A DNA stretch of 62,139 bases from positions 1-62,139 of the IMG/VR virus record IMGVR_UViG_3300023179_000110. One strand, written 5' to 3'. Every line of letters begins with the position of its first letter. Position 1 is the stretch's first letter. The notes under the pieces are model-generated. The model was not told the origin of the DNA and made no database searches. It saw only the letters and a list, made by a program, of their open reading frames with translations. Positions 1 through 7,267 of the stretch are shown here, piece after piece. Made by a program: the position numbers and the translations under genes. Origin of the DNA: a virus.

Positions 1-950
1 CGGAACCTGAGTCCAGAGCAGGTGCTTGTAGCCACACACAGCCACCCCAATCGGCTTGACGCAAATGATGGTAGTGACCAGTCACAAGAATGTCAGAATT
101 GCCTATGTGCTGTTTACCGCCAGCCATCTTGTTGTACCAAGCATGCAATTTGGACTCAGCCGTACCACCTGAACGAGCGACATGCCCATGGGTCAAACCA
201 AGAATCCAACCAGCAATTTCCACCGTAATTGTTAAATGGTCTTTCGGCAGTACAAACTCAACATGTCCGTACGCCTCTTTATTTGACGCTAAAATTTCAG
301 CAACTTGTTCCACCACAGCCAAATCATCGTTATCACCAAAAGTTGTAAACGCTTTTCCAGCACCACCACGATTTTCGCCATGGTTGCCAGCAACTGCCAC
401 CACAACCACTTTGTCAAACAATTTTGACCAGCGAATTAAGGAATCACGCAACAATCTACGGGTCAATTTAACTTGGTCACGCCTGTCTAGTTCGGTGGTG
501 AATGTCTGCATCTCATAATGCCCCACACAGCCCTCTACGCTGTCACCAGTCCACAAAACAAACAAAGTACCTAGTGGGCGACCTATCTTACGCAATTCCT
601 TTACACGGGCTTCTACAGCGTCTATGCCTTGCAAAACCCTGTGAACTGTGCCGTTCGTGCCTTCTTTACCAATTTGCCAATCTGCAAGAACTACACAAAA
701 AGCCCCATCGCCAACGGGTAATTTTTTGGCAGGTTTGTGTTTTTTGATTTCATCAATTAATTCGCTAATGTCCACTCGTTCATGTTGAACTCGGCGGATA
801 ATTTTGGCTTTCCATTGCCTAAAAAGTTGTGGACCCTCAGCCGTGGCACCATGCCAAGCGTTGAATAAAACAGGCTCTACCACCTGATACTCGTCAGGAT
901 TTAACTCAAAAACGGATAATACGGCACCCCACTCAGGGGCATCAGTCCCA
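1..950. repeat. Terminal duplication, copy A
   Basis: This stretch matches 61190-62139 base for base except for 20 substitutions by my manual comparison, with no gaps. The offset between copies is 61189 bases. It is the overlap of a circular or circularly permuted genome, sampled from two closely related variants. All 20 differences lie in one reading frame and are synonymous, so it does not look like sequencing noise or a functional terminal repeat. Confidence 0.93.
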
Positions 951-1096
951 GCAATCGGGTCAGTCGTGACTGTTCCAGCACTACCATCCCAAGTTATTCC
1001 AGAACGCCACTCAGCATCTTTTTTACGGGTCGGCTCCATTGTTTTGCCATTTTCAACTGGCTCCAACAACTGCTGAATGTCGTCATCAAGATTCAC
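1..1096 (-). CDS. Metallophosphoesterase, N-terminal part (cut by window start)
   Basis: The gene starts with GTG at 1096, whose GTGA overlaps the TGA of the upstream HTH gene, and runs open to base 1; the rest is at 61092-61190. The joined product is 397 residues. Calcineurin-like phosphoesterase motifs are visible in order: ADWQ (metal-binding Asp), TGDSVEG, GNHGENRG, LTHGH and TGHYHH. The family hydrolyses phosphomono- or diesters with two metal ions; the substrate is unknown here. About 107 residues precede the catalytic domain. The gene lies at the end of the head operon and leads into the DUF6378-like gene, so a DNA or nucleotide-processing role is possible but not shown. Confidence 0.88.
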   Translation of the reverse strand, partial: MNLDDDIQQLLEPVENGKTMEPTRKKDAEWRSGITWDGSAGTVTTDPIAGTDAPEWGAVLSVFELNPDEYQVVEPVLFNAWHGATAEGPQLFRQWKAKIIRRVQHERVDISELIDEIKKHKPAKKLPVGDGAFCVVLADWQIGKEGTNGTVHRVLQGIDAVEARVKELRKIGRPLGTLFVLWTGDSVEGCVGHYEMQTFTTELDRRDQVKLTRRLLRDSLIRWSKLFDKVVVVAVAGNHGENRGGAGKAFTTFGDNDDLAVVEQVAEILASNKEAYGHVEFVLPKDHLTITVEIAGWILGLTHGHVARSGGTAESKLHAWYNKMAGGKQHIGNSDILVTGHYHHLRQADWGGCVWLQAPALDSGS

Positions 1097-1461
1097 TTAG
1101 GGCACCTGCACCCTGAACCGCTTTTAAACCGTTTACGATGACGCAAAATGCTTTGATACGAAATGGTAAATCCGTGACGAGCCATCATTTCAGAAATTTT
1201 AGTGGCTTGAACTGACGAATTATCAAAAATTGCTGACAATTTTTCTTGTTGGTCAGCAGGGATTCGCTCCAAAACCCAAGCAACTTTACATTGTGAAGGT
1301 GGACGAAAATCCAAATTCATTAAATTTTCAATGTCGTCACTGAGCGTTATTGGCTTTGCATCTTGAACATCTGATGCTCCAAGGTCGGGTGACTTTGAGG
1401 GCAAGAATTCTGTTGCATCGCCAACACCTTGGGAGTTCGTCTGTTTTGATACCCCTGCCAT
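1093..1461 (-). CDS. Helix-turn-helix protein, phage conserved
   Basis: This 122-residue protein has a disordered Ser/Thr/Asp-rich N-terminus (about residues 1-45), then a compact helical region around KVAWVLERIP and ISEMMARHGFTIS, and a basic end with RHRKRF and CRC. The pattern resembles a family of small actinophage DNA-binding proteins that end in RHR...C.C and often lie near terminase or head genes. It could be an auxiliary packaging or regulatory protein. A separate terminase small subunit is encoded at 42868-43392, so a direct TerS role is less likely. Its stop codon overlaps the phosphoesterase start. Confidence 0.6.
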   Translation of the reverse strand: MAGVSKQTNSQGVGDATEFLPSKSPDLGASDVQDAKPITLSDDIENLMNLDFRPPSQCKVAWVLERIPADQQEKLSAIFDNSSVQATKISEMMARHGFTISYQSILRHRKRFKSGSGCRCPK

Positions 1462-1482
1462 AAGCGTCTGGTTTCCCTTCGG

Positions 1483-1716
1483 TCACTGTGGTGGCTCCCA
1501 TTGCAAGTCGCAATCTAAGCACAAGGACACTTTTCTTCCACCCATCATTTCAAAATTTTGTATTGAATTATGGGAACAAGCACCTTCTGGCGTGTCGCTA
1601 TTTGCAACTTCAGTGGTGTTTTCAACCACAGAACTTACAAGAGCAAGTCTAATGGCTTGCAGTTGCATAATCGCTGAGTCAATAGCCTTGATAGAAGCCA
1701 ACTCTTTTGGGGTCAT
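1483..1716 (-). CDS. Small CxxC protein, unknown
   Basis: The ATG at 1716 overlaps the TGA of the upstream gene as ATGA, so this start is preferred over a longer frame reaching 1731. The 77-residue product has an N-terminal helix (MTPKELASIKAIDSAI) and a C-terminal ACSH...LCLDC arrangement that could bind one metal. Located between the tail-terminator-like protein and the HTH protein. No family recognised. Confidence 0.6.
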   Translation of the reverse strand: MTPKELASIKAIDSAIMQLQAIRLALVSSVVENTTEVANSDTPEGACSHNSIQNFEMMGGRKVSLCLDCDLQWEPPQ

Positions 1717-2108
1717 GACTGAATAATACACCTGAAGTTGGCACTAACATGGGGACGGTCATTTGTGTCATCACCCATAGGTAAAATTGAGCCAACAGGA
1801 GCAATTCTAAGCACTGTAATTCCTGACAAGGTGGTATTGGCTACTTGAGCCAACAAAAGCCGAATGGACTGTGCTGTGTCCCTTGCAGTGGGATAATCTT
1901 CGATGCCAGCCCGAACGATGATTTGAATAGCAGGATTGTCCAGCAAAACAGTTCCCATAGTGAAATCGGGAACCCCACCTTCGTTTTCATAAATACCAAT
2001 GCAGACATCAGGTTTATTTGGCATTTTGCCAAGAAAAATGTTAGTACCTAGCGTTCCGTAGCCCTGAGCCACAAGATAATCGCCAATAGCCTCAAGAATT
2101 GTACTCAT
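1713..2108 (-). CDS. Tail terminator / minor capsid-like protein
   Basis: The start is taken at 2108 (ATGA overlap with the preceding stop) and gives 131 residues. The pattern MSTILEAIGDYL, GKMPNKPDVCIGIYE, then IQIIVRA...YPTARDTAQSIR is typical of the small phage connector proteins annotated as minor capsid or tail terminator, which cap the tail tube and join it to the head. Gene order agrees: it follows the HK97-gp10-like and stopper-like genes. The assignment rests on pattern and position. Confidence 0.68.
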   Translation of the reverse strand: MSTILEAIGDYLVAQGYGTLGTNIFLGKMPNKPDVCIGIYENEGGVPDFTMGTVLLDNPAIQIIVRAGIEDYPTARDTAQSIRLLLAQVANTTLSGITVLRIAPVGSILPMGDDTNDRPHVSANFRCIIQS

Positions 2109-2509
2109 TTGCCAGCCCACAATCTACGCAACATGTCATTCATACGAATAGCAATGTTTTTCTGCAAGAACCTAGAACGCTCGTTTACAGGACGCTCCAA
2201 GTATTTACGCTGAGTTGGCTCAGTGTGTTTTGCAAAAGATTCGTGAACCCACATTGCATAACTGGCCGCAGGTCCACCATAACCAATGTCCTGATAACTG
2301 ACATCCCCAGAACGCTTGACTGGTGTTACATAACCAGAACCTTTTAAAACGCCCGTGGCAACTGGTACAAGCATTTGTGAACGAGCAAAAATTACTGCCG
2401 ATTCTTCAGCCAAAGCCATTTCAAAAATGTCCGTCAAGTAGGGTGGCGAGTTTTTTAGGGCAAATTTCAACTCATCTAACCCTTCCCATTCAATTCCAGT
2501 TTTAGCCAT
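2105..2509 (-). CDS. HK97 gp10-like neck protein
   Basis: This 134-residue protein contains VPVATGVLKGSG and ASYAMWVHE, the characteristic blocks of the HK97-gp10-like family of head-tail joining or tail-completion proteins. It lies between a stopper-like gene and a terminator-like gene, the usual connector order. Its TGA overlaps the next ATG, so translation is likely coupled. Confidence 0.75.
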   Translation of the reverse strand: MAKTGIEWEGLDELKFALKNSPPYLTDIFEMALAEESAVIFARSQMLVPVATGVLKGSGYVTPVKRSGDVSYQDIGYGGPAASYAMWVHESFAKHTEPTQRKYLERPVNERSRFLQKNIAIRMNDMLRRLWAGK

Positions 2510-2511
2510 GA

Positions 2512-2841
2512 TTATCTACCAAACCTAATAACTGCATGGTGATACACGGCAGTTTCATCAGAAATAACGGACACAGAAACAATTGGCGGAGTTGAACCAT
2601 CAGGCAACAGCAACTTAGAATCTACGGTTACGGTAGATACATCGTCAGCCGTTATGATGCGACCAGACGACAACACATCACGCCCATCTTTATCTTTGTT
2701 TAACTGCGTATCGTAAATAAGACGACATTTAAATTTTTTACCCGAACCCCTAGAACGCTTACCATAAGCATCAGTAGTTGTGTACGGATAGATGGTAACG
2801 GAATCAACCATTAACTCAACAAGTTCAGCATCAATAGCCAT
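2512..2841 (-). CDS. Head closure (stopper)-like protein
   Basis: A 109-residue, beta-rich protein with DSVTIYPYTTTDAYGKR near the N-terminus and ending in HHAVIRFGR. Size, beta content and position between the adaptor-like and gp10-like genes fit the head-closure protein that seals the portal vertex after packaging. No catalytic motif is visible. The start overlaps the previous stop by one base. Confidence 0.62.
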   Translation of the reverse strand: MAIDAELVELMVDSVTIYPYTTTDAYGKRSRGSGKKFKCRLIYDTQLNKDKDGRDVLSSGRIITADDVSTVTVDSKLLLPDGSTPPIVSVSVISDETAVYHHAVIRFGR

Positions 2842-3263
2842 TAGAACGACCTGTTATCAGTCATGCCTTCAAAGAAATCAGTCCTACGAGGGGAACTAAA
2901 ATCACGGTCAGAAGTAGCAAGCAAATTATTGCGAGCAACCACAGGAGTAGCAGGGAACAATCTAGCCCTTTGTTCAGCCAACTCATCGGACAATTTGGTG
3001 TATTCGTCAGCCTTAGCAGTGTAAGACTTAGAAATTGTTAAATCGCCAACAGTACGAGTAATGTGGTCAGCCTGACGGGTAAACTTGGCCGCAATTCGTT
3101 CAGCACAAGCCCTACCAGCCTCATACACATTGCCCCAAGTAGCCAACATGTAGGTGTACTCTTCATCCGACATCAACACATCAGTGCTGTCTGTATCCCA
3201 TAGCAAAAACCGAATCAAATCCAAATCAGAATTTGCTGGGTCGCCAGTGTAAGTAAAAGACAT
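2841..3263 (-). CDS. Head-tail connector adaptor-like protein
   Basis: This 140-residue, mostly helical protein begins with SFTYTGDPANSDLDLIRFLLWDTD, has a central helix around CAERIAAKF and a TVGDLTISKSY segment. This layout matches the phage head-tail adaptor (gp6/gp15-like) proteins encoded just after the capsid, which sit below the portal ring. The C-terminal 40 residues are basic and probably extended. Called by pattern and gene order. Confidence 0.65.
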   Translation of the reverse strand: MSFTYTGDPANSDLDLIRFLLWDTDSTDVLMSDEEYTYMLATWGNVYEAGRACAERIAAKFTRQADHITRTVGDLTISKSYTAKADEYTKLSDELAEQRARLFPATPVVARNNLLATSDRDFSSPRRTDFFEGMTDNRSF

Positions 3264-3284
3264 AATGACTCCTTAAAGTAAAAG

Positions 3285-3304
3285 AGCGACCCTTTCAGGT
3301 CGCT
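3285..3304 (-). terminator. Hairpin after the capsid-associated gene
   Basis: On the minus strand AGCGACC and GGTCGCT pair around a short loop, followed by CTTTTACTTT. It lies in the 45-base gap between the capsid-associated gene and the adaptor gene. It could attenuate transcription, giving more capsid than connector message, or protect mRNA ends. Confidence 0.5.
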
Positions 3305-3308
3305 ACTT

Positions 3309-3548
3309 CTACTCTACTTCTGTAGTAGGTTTGGCAACCTTTTTGGTTGCTGTAGTTTTTTTAGGCTCTTCAGCCTTGGCTTTTTGAGGTTCGTTCTGCT
3401 CCTGCTTGACGAGGAAGGAACTCAAGTACCGAGTAGCCACTAATTTGTGAGCATGTTTCCATGTTGACACCTCAACGATGTCGCCAATCTGGTAACGAGT
3501 TCCGTTCCCGTCAAACGGACGCAGTACCTCTCGGTACTGCTTAGTCAT
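3309..3548 (-). CDS. Capsid-associated small protein, Lys/Glu-rich tail
   Basis: ATG at 3548 (MTKQYREV), just inside the end of the capsid gene, gives 79 residues. The first 50 residues form a small beta domain (RYQIGDIVEVST...ATRYLSSFLV); the rest is a Lys/Glu/Thr-rich tail (KKTTATKKVAKP). Similar small proteins with a domain plus acidic or basic tail occur beside capsid and major tail genes; 58761-59000 has the same plan. Function unknown; possibly a head completion or decoration factor. Confidence 0.62.
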   Translation of the reverse strand: MTKQYREVLRPFDGNGTRYQIGDIVEVSTWKHAHKLVATRYLSSFLVKQEQNEPQKAKAEEPKKTTATKKVAKPTTEVE

Positions 3549-3549
3549 G

Positions 3550-4527
3550 TTATGCAACCACCGAAGCGAAGTAAACGCCTAGGTCAGCACCGATAACCTT
3601 GTTATCGAAAGCCATTTCAGCCTCAACACGGGTAGCCTTGATGCTTTCCATGCGGAACTGTGAAGTACCGATGGTCTGACCAAGACCGCCTGAAACACCA
3701 TTCCAAGCGAAGGTGTAACCAGCCGAAGGAGTTAGGAGGCCTGGGTTGGTAGCAACATGGCAAAGTAGAGCAGACTTACCAACATTGAACGCATAGGCAC
3801 CAGTGGCACCTTCGTTGTTGGTTGCCTTTACTGACTTAGCAACAAGCACACGGTCAACGCCAAACATACGAGCAATCATGTCTTCGGTGATGACATTTGA
3901 AGAGGTGTACTTGATACGGTCAACCAAATCAGGGTGATTCTTCAACTTACGGAATACCTGATAGCCAAGAACAAGAGTGTTTGCCTCAAAACCAGTGGTT
4001 GAAAGAATGGTTTCTTTTGCAAGTTCCATGTCTTCCAATGGGTCAGAGTTAGTGAAATCACTCCACTGAATGAACTGATTGGTAGTAGCATTTGAAGCAA
4101 CACCAGTTAGGTCGGTACCCCAAACACCAGTCTTGATGTAATCGGTAACAAACTGAATTTCCTTGCGAAGAAGCATACGATTTGTTACGAACTCAGCGGC
4201 CTCACGAAGAGGTGACAAAGGTGCGTCAGAGTTAGCGATGGTCTGGTCGCCGACATCCTTGTGGAATGCGAATACATCTGCACTGTAGGTATCAGTGTTC
4301 AGGCTGTAGCCAGAACCTGCTGATTCAGTAGCATCTGCACGGCGTTGTGCCTCATCACGGAACCAGTCGTTCTTGGTGTAAGTGAAGAACTTATTGCTCT
4401 TCTTATCTACAGGAACAACAGGGAAAACCTTGTCGGCAATGTAATTCTCAGCCTTCTGCATGTAAGCAACTGAGATGTTGGTGAGAATAGCGTCAATGTG
4501 AACGCTATTAATGGATGGCTGTGGCAT
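3550..4527 (-). CDS. Major capsid protein
   Basis: This 325-residue protein is the first large gene after scaffold and decoration proteins. It has an N-terminal helix (SINSVHIDAILTNISVAYMQ), ADKVFPVVPVDKKS, a central helical region rich in NRMLLRKEIQF, and a C-terminal FRMESIKATRVEAEMAFD stretch, all typical of HK97-fold capsid proteins of the large group seen in actinophages and environmental siphophages. It would form the icosahedral shell. I see no separate N-terminal delta domain, consistent with an independent scaffold at 4939-5706. Confidence 0.88.
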   Translation of the reverse strand: MPQPSINSVHIDAILTNISVAYMQKAENYIADKVFPVVPVDKKSNKFFTYTKNDWFRDEAQRRADATESAGSGYSLNTDTYSADVFAFHKDVGDQTIANSDAPLSPLREAAEFVTNRMLLRKEIQFVTDYIKTGVWGTDLTGVASNATTNQFIQWSDFTNSDPLEDMELAKETILSTTGFEANTLVLGYQVFRKLKNHPDLVDRIKYTSSNVITEDMIARMFGVDRVLVAKSVKATNNEGATGAYAFNVGKSALLCHVATNPGLLTPSAGYTFAWNGVSGGLGQTIGTSQFRMESIKATRVEAEMAFDNKVIGADLGVYFASVVA

Positions 4528-4540
4528 GTGTTAACTCCTC

Positions 4541-4933
4541 TTAGTTAGCCCGTGTAGCGTTGGCACAGTTGATAACGGCTGTAACAACATTTCCGTCTGC
4601 TCCAGAAGCAGTAATCAATGAACCGACAACATACTTGGTGGTATCTGTTGTGGTCAAAGCAACTGCTTTACCTGTAGCACCAGTACCGATTGCACTTGGA
4701 AGCGTGATTGAAGCACCAGCGACAACCTTGGTTCCACCTACAATTAGAACTTCTGCTTCTTGACCTGAAATTGGTGCGTTCTGAAGAACTCCAACAGGAA
4801 CATCGGTAGCGGCCGCAACGGCAATAGCCTGACCACTTGAATTCAACTTAACAAAGTTGTACTGCTTTGCGGAAAGGTCTTCACCTGCAACAAGTGTCAC
4901 CTTTACGCTGTAATTACTGAACTCGTATGCCAT
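4541..4933 (-). CDS. Head decoration protein (DUF2190-like)
   Basis: A 130-residue protein rich in Ala, Val, Thr and Gly with LVAGEDLSAKQYNFVKL, a PVGVLQNAP block and repeated short beta strands, ending AVINCANA. This is the pattern of DUF2190-type capsid decoration proteins, which sit on the outer shell. Position directly between scaffold and major capsid supports the call. Confidence 0.8.
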   Translation of the reverse strand: MAYEFSNYSVKVTLVAGEDLSAKQYNFVKLNSSGQAIAVAAATDVPVGVLQNAPISGQEAEVLIVGGTKVVAGASITLPSAIGTGATGKAVALTTTDTTKYVVGSLITASGADGNVVTAVINCANATRAN

Positions 4934-4938
4934 GGTAA

Positions 4939-5706
4939 TTAGGCACCTTTCTCGTTTAGGTACTGTGCGTACAGTGATGGTTCGGCAGATGCTACTTCAG
5001 CAAAAGCCTGTTCAAATGTGTTTGCTTCACCAGCAGAAACCATGGACTTAGCCATTGCTTCCATCTGAGAAAAAGCATTTCCCGTATTGGCTGAAGTGCG
5101 ACCAATTTCGGCAAAAATGTTTGCTGATTCAGCCTGAGAATTAACACTCTCAAGAACTGCTTCAACTGATTTTGCAAGAACAGCATCGGTTTCTGCCAAC
5201 TTACGAAGGGCAGGTCCAACATGTTCTGCGTCTAGTGAAAGGTGTGTCCATGAGCGAGCCTTAGCAACAGCCTCTGCATCTGCACGGGCATCACGCTCTG
5301 ACTTCAAAACGGCTTCAACTTCTTCAGCCTTAGCAACTGCTTCTTCCGCTTGCTTACGCAAAACTTCAAAAGCCTTCTGCACAGGCTCTGGGGCTGACTT
5401 AATTACTTCATCGGCTTCATCAGCAGGAGCCTTAACTTCTGCGTCAACCTCTGTTGCTTCCTCAAGTTCAGCAATTCTTTCTTCTGCCTTTTGAAGCAAA
5501 TCCATTGCTTCTTCAAGACGGTTTTCAATGGTTTCCGACATTGATTCCTCCTGTTTGATAACGGATGATTCAAGAATTTCACGAACAGCATCTGAATCGG
5601 CTGATTTCATAACTAGCCAACCATCATGCAAATGTGCAGGACGGTCAACTCCACTGGTTTCCTCAATGTCGAGATTAACCATCTTGCGAGTTGTGGTGCG
5701 AGCCAT
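4939..5706 (-). CDS. Capsid scaffolding protein
   Basis: Start chosen at 5706 (MARTTTRK), with AGAGG a few bases upstream; a longer frame begins at 5727. The 255-residue product has a short N-terminal segment (DIEETSGVDRPAHLHDGWLVMKS) like that in many actinophage scaffolds, then a long acidic coiled coil from about residue 40 to 140 (LLQKAEERIAELEEATE, KAEEVEAVLKSER), and a helical C-terminus. Scaffolds guide procapsid assembly and are lost or cleaved. The protease is probably the XkdF-like protein upstream. Confidence 0.82.
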   Translation of the reverse strand: MARTTTRKMVNLDIEETSGVDRPAHLHDGWLVMKSADSDAVREILESSVIKQEESMSETIENRLEEAMDLLQKAEERIAELEEATEVDAEVKAPADEADEVIKSAPEPVQKAFEVLRKQAEEAVAKAEEVEAVLKSERDARADAEAVAKARSWTHLSLDAEHVGPALRKLAETDAVLAKSVEAVLESVNSQAESANIFAEIGRTSANTGNAFSQMEAMAKSMVSAGEANTFEQAFAEVASAEPSLYAQYLNEKGA

Positions 5707-5809
5707 AACATCCTCTGTTCCGAACATGCAGGTTTAACTGCAAATCTTGACTTGCTCAAAATTAACACAAATCAATTACACTGAGGGTTCGACTTTCGGC
5801 GTGTCTTAT

Positions 5810-6004
5810 TTATCTACCTTGGTAAAAACCAGTGGTTGCACCAGTTGGATTAACTTTAGTAGCACCAGTAATTGTTCTTTTTGTGGCACCATTACCAATG
5901 CGTAAATTTAAAGTTGTTTGATTTGTAACCGCAGTAACAATCGCATGATACACACGACCAGATTCACGATAACGAACTGAAGTGCCAGCCTGAAAAACTT
6001 GCAT
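5810..6004 (-). CDS. Small beta-rich protein, unknown
   Basis: A 64-residue basic protein (VFQAGTSVRYRESGRVYHAIV...TLNLRIGNG) made of predicted short beta strands. Its ATG follows directly on the Dps-like gene stop. Small SH3-like beta proteins occur among head genes, but no function can be assigned. An 83-base gap follows before the scaffold frame, with no clear promoter or terminator. Confidence 0.55.
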   Translation of the reverse strand: MQVFQAGTSVRYRESGRVYHAIVTAVTNQTTLNLRIGNGATKRTITGATKVNPTGATTGFYQGR

Positions 6005-6501
6005 TACATCCCCAAACTAGAACGAAGTTGCCAATCCCATTTTTTATGCATGTCAATGCGTTCAGCAAGAAAATTTGCAATTCCTTGCTCATTAGATGAG
6101 TTTGCAGAAGCGAAAGCCATGTTTAATGTGTTAATAAGTTGAAGGTTTGCCTTCTGCAAATCTGATGCCATGGAACGGGGGTCATCAGCAGAACCAATGG
6201 TGGTTTCTGGCAGGGTTCGGTAAGCAATAAAATCTGACAACTTAAATGGTGCATCAACGCCAAGTTTCAACATGTTTTCAGCCATAGGGTCAATTGAACT
6301 GTAAACATCTTCATAAATAGATTCAAAAAGTTCGTGGTATTGAGCAAAATCCGAACCTTTAACATTCCAATGAAAGCCATGAGCACGAGTGTAAAAAGTG
6401 ACAACATCAGCCAAGGCTGTACGCAATAACGAGGCAACATCGCCAACGGCTTTATTCATCGCTCCAAAAGGAACATAATCACTATCGTTAGTCAGAAACA
6501 T
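6004..6501 (-). CDS. Dps-like ferritin (DNA protection / iron storage)
   Basis: This 165-residue protein carries the Dps ferroxidase signature: THxxHWNVKG is represented by AHGFHWNVKG (about residues 41-50), followed by the second His in QYHELF, then SIDPMAENMLKLG, giving the His, His, Asp and Glu ligands. The C-terminal helix (FLAERIDMHKKWDWQL) also matches. Dps proteins form 12-mers that oxidise and store iron and protect DNA from peroxide. Finding it inside the head operon, between prohead protease and scaffold, is unusual and suggests a role at or in the virion, or protection of phage DNA in the infected cell. It overlaps the protease gene by 14 bases. Confidence 0.88.
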   Translation of the reverse strand: MFLTNDSDYVPFGAMNKAVGDVASLLRTALADVVTFYTRAHGFHWNVKGSDFAQYHELFESIYEDVYSSIDPMAENMLKLGVDAPFKLSDFIAYRTLPETTIGSADDPRSMASDLQKANLQLINTLNMAFASANSSNEQGIANFLAERIDMHKKWDWQLRSSLGM

Positions 6502-7267
6502 CTTCGTCAGACACCTTTACATCTTTTTTGGGCTTCTTCTTTTGCCCACCCATAACAGTATCCACATGAACAGTGTTCACTGTAGGACCCGACACGGTAG
6601 ATGAACTGTCTTCTTTAGCAACTGGCAAATCAACTTCAAGACGCTGGGCACGACCACCAATCGAATAACCCATCAACTTTCCAGCCTTGACCATTTCCCA
6701 AGCCCAAGGTTCCCAAACAACGCCAAGGAAAACTGTGTCTTTAGGAAAAGTTACATCTTCCATGGTTCCGTCAGATTTCTGCATGGGAACTGATACTTCG
6801 TAAGGCCACGCCATTACTTCAACCCATTCACCAGCAACGATGTCTTTATTGTGCTGTAAACGAATACGGCGGTCATCTTTACGCACATAATCCCAAACTG
6901 ATTTCTGCAACTCAGCAGAATCTGTCCATTCACCATGAGCATCAACACGGTCAGGAACATACATTGGACCTAGGGTGTATCGGTTTTCGTTGACAGCCTT
7001 GGAAACCAAAGACATTTTTTTAACTGGTGTTTCGATAAATTGGTCAAAAAATCCTTCGCTGTAGGAATCCTCAATGTCATAGTCGGCATCGCCCCATTCA
7101 GCAGGAATAGCCATAGCAATGTCGTAATTTTTTAAAGATTGATAAGTTTCTACAAGGTCATTGTAAATTTTTTTTGTTTCTTCGTTAGAAACATACTTAC
7201 TATTAGACGCTTCAATTCCTGCACAAACTTCCTGCGTCATTAAATCAATAATGCGAGCATCAATCAT
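6488..7267 (-). CDS. XkdF-like prohead protease
   Basis: This 259-residue protein matches the XkdF family of putative phage serine peptidases: GPMYVPDRVDAHGEW, the basic QHN segment, EVMAWPYEV, FPKDTVFLGVVWEPWAWE and GKLMGYSIGGRA appear in the expected order. Such proteins mature the capsid by cutting scaffold and other internal proteins. It is the first gene after the tagged accessory block and before scaffold and capsid. The Lys-rich C-terminus (GGQKKKPKKDVKV) may contact DNA or other head proteins. Confidence 0.82.
   Translation of the reverse strand: MIDARIIDLMTQEVCAGIEASNSKYVSNEETKKIYNDLVETYQSLKNYDIAMAIPAEWGDADYDIEDSYSEGFFDQFIETPVKKMSLVSKAVNENRYTLGPMYVPDRVDAHGEWTDSAELQKSVWDYVRKDDRRIRLQHNKDIVAGEWVEVMAWPYEVSVPMQKSDGTMEDVTFPKDTVFLGVVWEPWAWEMVKAGKLMGYSIGGRAQRLEVDLPVAKEDSSSTVSGPTVNTVHVDTVMGGQKKKPKKDVKVSDEDVSD

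Noticed and set aside
1-950. Terminal duplication as true direct terminal repeats or cohesive region
   Set aside because: The copies differ at 20 sites and both lie inside one gene, so overlap of strain variants in a circular assembly is the better explanation.
1337-1522. Minus-strand frame of 61 codons overlapping the HTH gene
   Set aside because: It lies in another frame of two well-coupled genes and has no ribosome site or domain.
5728-5809. Possible promoter or tRNA-like stretch (GGGTTCGA) before the scaffold gene
   Set aside because: The T-arm stem does not pair and no cloverleaf can be drawn. Hexamers match promoter consensus poorly.
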